From positions 1-36,818 of the forward strand of contig JBJOII010000028.1 in NCBI GenBank assembly GCA_046047235.1: a stretch of DNA of 36,818 nucleotides, given 5' to 3'. The stretch is from JBMTVN01 sp046047235 (lineage in GTDB: Bacteria > Verrucomicrobiota > Verrucomicrobiia > Limisphaerales > JAHDYP01). Made by a program: the position numbers and the translations under genes. Below, piece by piece: positions 32,934 through 36,818 of this stretch; the stretch's first letter is position 1, and each line of letters begins with the position of its first letter. The notes below the pieces were generated by a model. It worked only from the letters and a program-made list of their open reading frames with translations. It was not told the origin of the DNA and ran no database searches.

Positions 32934-35813
32934 TCAACGGTTGATCGCGTAGGCGTCCACCCCATCGCAAGTGCATACCGGATTCCGGTCGCCAAAAACA
33001 TTGTCGATCCTCGCCACCGCAGGCCAGAACTTGCTCTCGCGTAACCACGCCGCAGGAAAAGCCGCCTGCTCGCGCGTGTAAGGTCGATCCCACTCGCTCG
33101 CCGTCACCACATCCGCCGTGTGCGGAGCCTGCTTCAACGGGTTGTTCCGCGCATCCATCCGACCACTCTCCACCGCCTCAATCTCAGCCCGAATCGCAAT
33201 CATCGCATCGCAAAACCGATCCAACTCAGCCTGATCCTCGCTCTCAGTCGGCTCCACCATGATCGTCCCGGCCACCGGCCACGAAACAGTCGGGGCATGA
33301 AATCCAAAATCCATCAGCCGCTTCGCCACATCCTCAACCGTCACGCTCTTGAACTGCCGCAAATCAAAAATACACTCATGCGCCACCCACCCCCCGGGTC
33401 CGCGATACAACACCGGATAATGCTCCTTCAAACGATGCGCAATGTAGTTGGCGTTCAAAATCGCCACCTGAGTCGCACGCCGCAATCCCGCCGCCCCCAT
33501 CATCCGGATGTAAACCCACGGAATAGGCAGGATCGAGGCACTCCCCCAAGGCGCAGCCGCCACCGCCCCCTCTCCATCTCCGCCCTCATACCCATGCCCC
33601 GGAAGAAACGCCCGCAAATGCTCAGCCACACAAATCGGCCCCACCCCCGGCCCACCACCCCCATGCGGAATACAGAAGGTCTTGTGCAGGTTAATGTGGC
33701 AAACATCAGCCCCATAATCCCCCGGCCGACACAACCCCACCTGCGCATTCAAGTTCGCACCATCCAGATACACCTGCCCCCCTTGCTCGTGCACAATCTC
33801 ACATACCTCCCTGATCGACGTCTCAAATACCCCGTGAGTCGAAGGATAGGTCACCATCAAGGCCGCCAACGCACCAGCATGCTCCGCCGCCAACTGCCTC
33901 AAGTTCGCCAAATCAATGTTCCCCTCCTCATCACAAGCAACCGCACACACCCGAAATCCAGCCATCACCGCACTCGCCGGATTCGTCCCATGCGCCGACG
34001 TCGGTATCAAACACACGTTGCGATGCCCCTCCCCTCGACTCGCATGAAAACGCCGAATCGCCATCAACCCCGCATACTCACCCTGTGATCCCGCGTTCGG
34101 TTGCAACGATGTCGCCGCAAAACCCGTGATCTCCGCCAACCAACCCTCCAGTTGCCGAAACAACTCCCGATACCCCTCAGTCTGAGAAGCCGGCGCAAAT
34201 GGATGTAACCCCGCAAAACCCGCCCACGATATCGGCAGCATCTCCACCGCCGCATTCAACTTCATCGTGCATGAACCCAACGGAATCATCGATGTCGTCA
34301 AAGACAGATCCCTGGACTCCAACCGCTTCAAATACCGCATCATCCCAGTCTCAGAATGATAACGATGGAACACCCTGTGTCCCAAATAACCCGTCGTCCT
34401 CCGCAAAGCCGCAGCCGCCGACGCCACCACGTCTTCCCCCAAATCCTCTATCGACCAATCCGGTGCCTTCCCCCCGTTAAACACCTCAAACAACACACCC
34501 AAATCCACCTCCCCAACGGTCTCATCCAACGCCACCCCCACCGCCCCATCGCTGATCCGACGCAAATTGACCCCACGCTCCCAACCCAGCGACAACAGCG
34601 CCTCCGCCCCCACCCCGCCAGGCAATTCCACCCTCAGGGTGTCAAACAAGGGATCACTCACCTCCAACCCCAAACGCTTCAAACCCGCCCGCAATACCAA
34701 GGCCAACCGATGCACCCGCTCCGCAATCAGCCGGAGATTCTCAGGTCCGTGATACACTGCATACATCGCCGCCACATTCGCCAATAACGCCTGCGCCGTA
34801 CAGATGTTGCTGGTCGCCTTCTCCCGTCGAATATGCTGCTCCCGCGTCTGCAAAGATAACCTCAACGCCGCCCGACCACGCGCATCCTTCGACACCCCCA
34901 CCAACCGCCCCGGCAAATGCCGCTGATACAGCTTCTTCACCGCAAAAAACGCCGCATGCGGCCCCCCGAAACCCAGCGGCACCCCAAATCGCTGCGCACT
35001 CCCCACCGCAATGTCCGCCCCAAACTCCCCCGGCGGCTTCAACATCGTCAACGCCAGCAAATCAGCCGCCACCACCACCATCGCCCCCGCCGCATGCGCC
35101 CGCTCCACCAGCTCCCCGTAATCCCCCCCACCACCCCAAGTGTCCGGAAACTGCACCAATAACCCAAATACCCCCGCATCCAACTCCATCTCCCCAACCC
35201 CTGCCACCACCAGCTCAATCCCCAAAGGCTCCGCCCGCGTCCGCAATACATCCAAGGTCTGCGGATGACACCCCGCATCCACCACAAATCGTGACCGCCC
35301 CTCCCTCGCCTTTATCGCATGACATAAGGTCATCGCCTCAGCCACCGCCGTCCCCTCGTCCAATAAGGACGCGTTCGCCACATCCATCCCCGTCAAATCA
35401 CAGACCATCGTCTGAAAAGTCAGCAAACCCTCCAGGCGCCCCTGCGAAATCTCCGCCTGATAAGGCGTGTACTGCGTATACCACCCCGGATTCTCAATCA
35501 GGTTCCGCAAAATTACCGGCGGCGTCACGGTGTCGGAATACCCCATCCCCAAATACGACCGAAACACCCGGTTCCGGTCCGCCAACCCCCTCAGCTCCGC
35601 CAATGCCCGCCGCTCCCCCACCGGATCCGGTAACCCCAAATCCTCCCGCCGCCGAATACCCCCGGGCACAGCCCCCTCGCTCAATGCATCCAATCCCGAA
35701 CACCCCAACGCCTCCAACATGGCAGAAATCTCCCCCTCCCTCGGACCAATGTGACGATCCAAAAAACGGTCGGGATGAACAGGAACTGCAACAGACGATT
35801 CGCTCGACAACAT
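32934..35813 (-). CDS. gcvP: Glycine dehydrogenase (decarboxylating), P-protein of the glycine cleavage system
   Basis: PLP enzyme that decarboxylates glycine and passes the aminomethyl group to the lipoyl arm of GcvH. The 959-residue single-chain form matches the usual length (E. coli 957) and contains both the N- and C-terminal halves that some bacteria split into two subunits. Landmarks: 'FLDRHIGPREGEI' near the start, 'YTPYQAEISQGRLEGLLTFQ', 'NASLLDEGTAVAEAM', 'GSCTMKLNAA', 'TSAHGTNPASA' and the cofactor motif 'INLHKTFCIPHGGGGPG' with Lys711 as the Schiff-base lysine. The ATG at 35813 is in place for the family although no Shine-Dalgarno sequence is obvious. gcvT, gcvH and lpd are not in the window. 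The gene starts 66 bp after the spermidine-synthase-like gene and ends convergently with the ASST-like gene. Confidence 0.97.
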   Translation of the reverse strand: MLSSESSVAVPVHPDRFLDRHIGPREGEISAMLEALGCSGLDALSEGAVPGGIRRREDLGLPDPVGERRALAELRGLADRNRVFRSYLGMGYSDTVTPPVILRNLIENPGWYTQYTPYQAEISQGRLEGLLTFQTMVCDLTGMDVANASLLDEGTAVAEAMTLCHAIKAREGRSRFVVDAGCHPQTLDVLRTRAEPLGIELVVAGVGEMELDAGVFGLLVQFPDTWGGGGDYGELVERAHAAGAMVVVAADLLALTMLKPPGEFGADIAVGSAQRFGVPLGFGGPHAAFFAVKKLYQRHLPGRLVGVSKDARGRAALRLSLQTREQHIRREKATSNICTAQALLANVAAMYAVYHGPENLRLIAERVHRLALVLRAGLKRLGLEVSDPLFDTLRVELPGGVGAEALLSLGWERGVNLRRISDGAVGVALDETVGEVDLGVLFEVFNGGKAPDWSIEDLGEDVVASAAAALRRTTGYLGHRVFHRYHSETGMMRYLKRLESRDLSLTTSMIPLGSCTMKLNAAVEMLPISWAGFAGLHPFAPASQTEGYRELFRQLEGWLAEITGFAATSLQPNAGSQGEYAGLMAIRRFHASRGEGHRNVCLIPTSAHGTNPASAVMAGFRVCAVACDEEGNIDLANLRQLAAEHAGALAALMVTYPSTHGVFETSIREVCEIVHEQGGQVYLDGANLNAQVGLCRPGDYGADVCHINLHKTFCIPHGGGGPGVGPICVAEHLRAFLPGHGYEGGDGEGAVAAAPWGSASILPIPWVYIRMMGAAGLRRATQVAILNANYIAHRLKEHYPVLYRGPGGWVAHECIFDLRQFKSVTVEDVAKRLMDFGFHAPTVSWPVAGTIMVEPTESEDQAELDRFCDAMIAIRAEIEAVESGRMDARNNPLKQAPHTADVVTASEWDRPYTREQAAFPAAWLRESKFWPAVARIDNVFGDRNPVCTCDGVDAYAINR

Positions 35814-35879
35814 GGGTAGGTATTAGGTGGACAATCTCCGCCCCGCAAGGGTGATCCCCAAACAAAAATCAGAACCCAG

Positions 35880-36818
35880 TCACAATGACTGCATGGTCCT
35901 GGCTAACCGCTTCCGGGTCTCCTCCCGCTGTGGAGCGTCAAAAACCTCCACCGGGTTGTAGTCGTCCGTCAAGACAATGCCACTCTCCGGATTCGCCCGT
36001 AAGGTGGCCATGAACTCCTGACGAATCCGCGGCCCCACAACCGAATTCATCGATGCATAGTCCGGCTGCCGCAAAACCTCCGCCCCCGCCCTCATGGAGG
36101 CCACAAAATAAACGTTGCCCGACCCCGTGGCATGAATCTTCACAAAAGGAAAAACCGCCCTCAATGTCTTGTCCAACGACGCGCCGTAGAAATCCTTGCC
36201 CGGCCCAAACTCAGCAAAACAATTGATCACCAAAGTCCCCTCAGGCCGCAAAACCCCGCGAATGCTCTCAAACGCCTCCACCGACATCAAATGCCCGGGC
36301 GATGAATCCCCCAAAAACGCATCCAGAATAACACTGTCATAACGGTTCGTCGCCTGATTCAAAAGCTGCCGCCCATCCCCAACCCGCAACTGAAAGGTGT
36401 TCAGCGGACAGTCAAAATACTCACGAGCCACCTCCGCCACATCCGGGTTGATCTCGAATACCTCCACCCGCGCCCCCTCCGCCGCAAATTGCGCCGGCAC
36501 CAACCCCACCCCCAACCCAATACACAACACATCCCGAATCTCCGGAGTATACGCCCGCGCCAATCCATGCAGCATATACGTGAACTGCGCCAACCCCGTC
36601 CTCGTCCGCGGATCGTAAATGTTCTGCACCAGCAGATCATTCAGGTAATACCTCGGACTTCCCGTCTTGTGCTCCCACACCATCAACTCCCCAAAATTCG
36701 AGTTCCGACGAAACAACTCCACCATCTCCTCATGCCGCGAAACCTTCTCGCCCCGTAATGCGGCCACCCCCAGTAACGACCCCACCACCACCAAACCCGC
36801 CGCCTTCCCCACCCCACC
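35880..36818 (-). CDS. Spermidine-synthase-like protein, N-terminus probably beyond right edge
   Basis: A Rossmann-fold, spermidine-synthase-superfamily domain: 'HKTGSPRYYLNDLLVQNIYD', the nucleotide-binding loop 'VLCIGLGVGLVPAQF', the acidic strand end 'VEVFEINPDV', 'GDGRQLLNQ', 'YDSVILDAFLGDSSPGHLM' and 'FVKIHATGSGNVYFVA'. The first visible residues form a hydrophobic helix ('GLVVVGSLLGVAAL'), and the frame is open to the window edge with only a GTG at 36812. This fits the fused form with an N-terminal multi-helix membrane part, of which we see the last helix. Such fused proteins are common in this group and few have been tested, so polyamine synthesis should not be assumed. It is upstream of gcvP on the same strand. 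Confidence 0.8.
   Translation of the reverse strand, partial: GGVGKAAGLVVVGSLLGVAALRGEKVSRHEEMVELFRRNSNFGELMVWEHKTGSPRYYLNDLLVQNIYDPRTRTGLAQFTYMLHGLARAYTPEIRDVLCIGLGVGLVPAQFAAEGARVEVFEINPDVAEVAREYFDCPLNTFQLRVGDGRQLLNQATNRYDSVILDAFLGDSSPGHLMSVEAFESIRGVLRPEGTLVINCFAEFGPGKDFYGASLDKTLRAVFPFVKIHATGSGNVYFVASMRAGAEVLRQPDYASMNSVVGPRIRQEFMATLRANPESGIVLTDDYNPVEVFDAPQREETRKRLARTMQSL

Noticed and set aside
35814..35879. Glycine riboswitch in front of gcvP
   Set aside because: The 66-bp gap is too short for the aptamer and lacks its conserved core; the gene follows another on the same strand.
10552..36818. Polyamine pathway joining the DHS-like protein and the spermidine-synthase-like protein
   Set aside because: They are 24 kb apart in different units, and fused membrane forms of the spermidine synthase fold often have other roles.

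Overview
The window looks like chromosomal DNA of a Verrucomicrobiota bacterium or a close relative in the PVC group. This is inferred from gene content only: giant secreted lamin-tail/CotH proteins, a type II secretion pseudopilin of the FTLIELL type with an H-X9-DG-like motif, an FG-GAP/UnbV (CRTAC1-like) protein, an octaheme cytochrome with HEAT/TPR repeats, and many proteins ending in an acidic DxDGDG plus 'FYRL' tail. There is no 16S or other phylogenetic marker. The DNA is GC-rich and strongly strand-asymmetric: the + strand is C-rich and G-poor whichever way the genes run, so + genes use C-ending codons (Leu CTC) and - genes use G-ending codons (Leu TTG/CTG).

Layout. 1-334 (-): start of a signal peptidase I gene cut by the left edge. 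335-690: a divergent control region with a 17-bp palindrome, a terminator-like hairpin and a second hairpin. 691-3213 (+): glycogen phosphorylase. 3214-3419: a heptanucleotide tandem repeat and palindromes between convergent genes. 3420-5556 (-): a LytTR response regulator and its LytS-type histidine kinase. 5659-9543 (+): FG-GAP/UnbV protein, leucine-rich-repeat protein and pseudopilin; the last two each carry one +1 frameshift.

9698-12698 (+): a compact three-gene operon of HAD phosphatase, deoxyhypusine-synthase-like protein and PfkB sugar kinase, behind a clear promoter that leaves almost no leader. I cannot match it to a known pathway.

12703-31101 (-): an 18-kb run of exported proteins, read from right to left: octaheme cytochrome with HEAT/TPR repeats, CotH-kinase/lamin-tail protein A, a possible small coupled ORF, CotH-kinase/lamin-tail protein B, a right-handed beta-helix protein, and an FGE-like lipoprotein without the FGE cysteines. 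The three giant proteins share a jelly-roll-like domain and the same C-terminal module of about 130 residues. They probably form one cell-surface or extracellular assembly with two apparently intact CotH kinase sites.

31270-32907 (+): an arylsulfotransferase-like secreted protein, divergent from that run and carrying the beta part of the same C-terminal module. 32934-36818 (-): glycine decarboxylase (gcvP), preceded by a spermidine-synthase-like protein that runs off the right edge.

No rRNA, tRNA, CRISPR array, transposase or phage gene was seen. The best candidates for undescribed systems are the HAD/DHS-like/PfkB operon and the CotH-lamin-tail surface operon.
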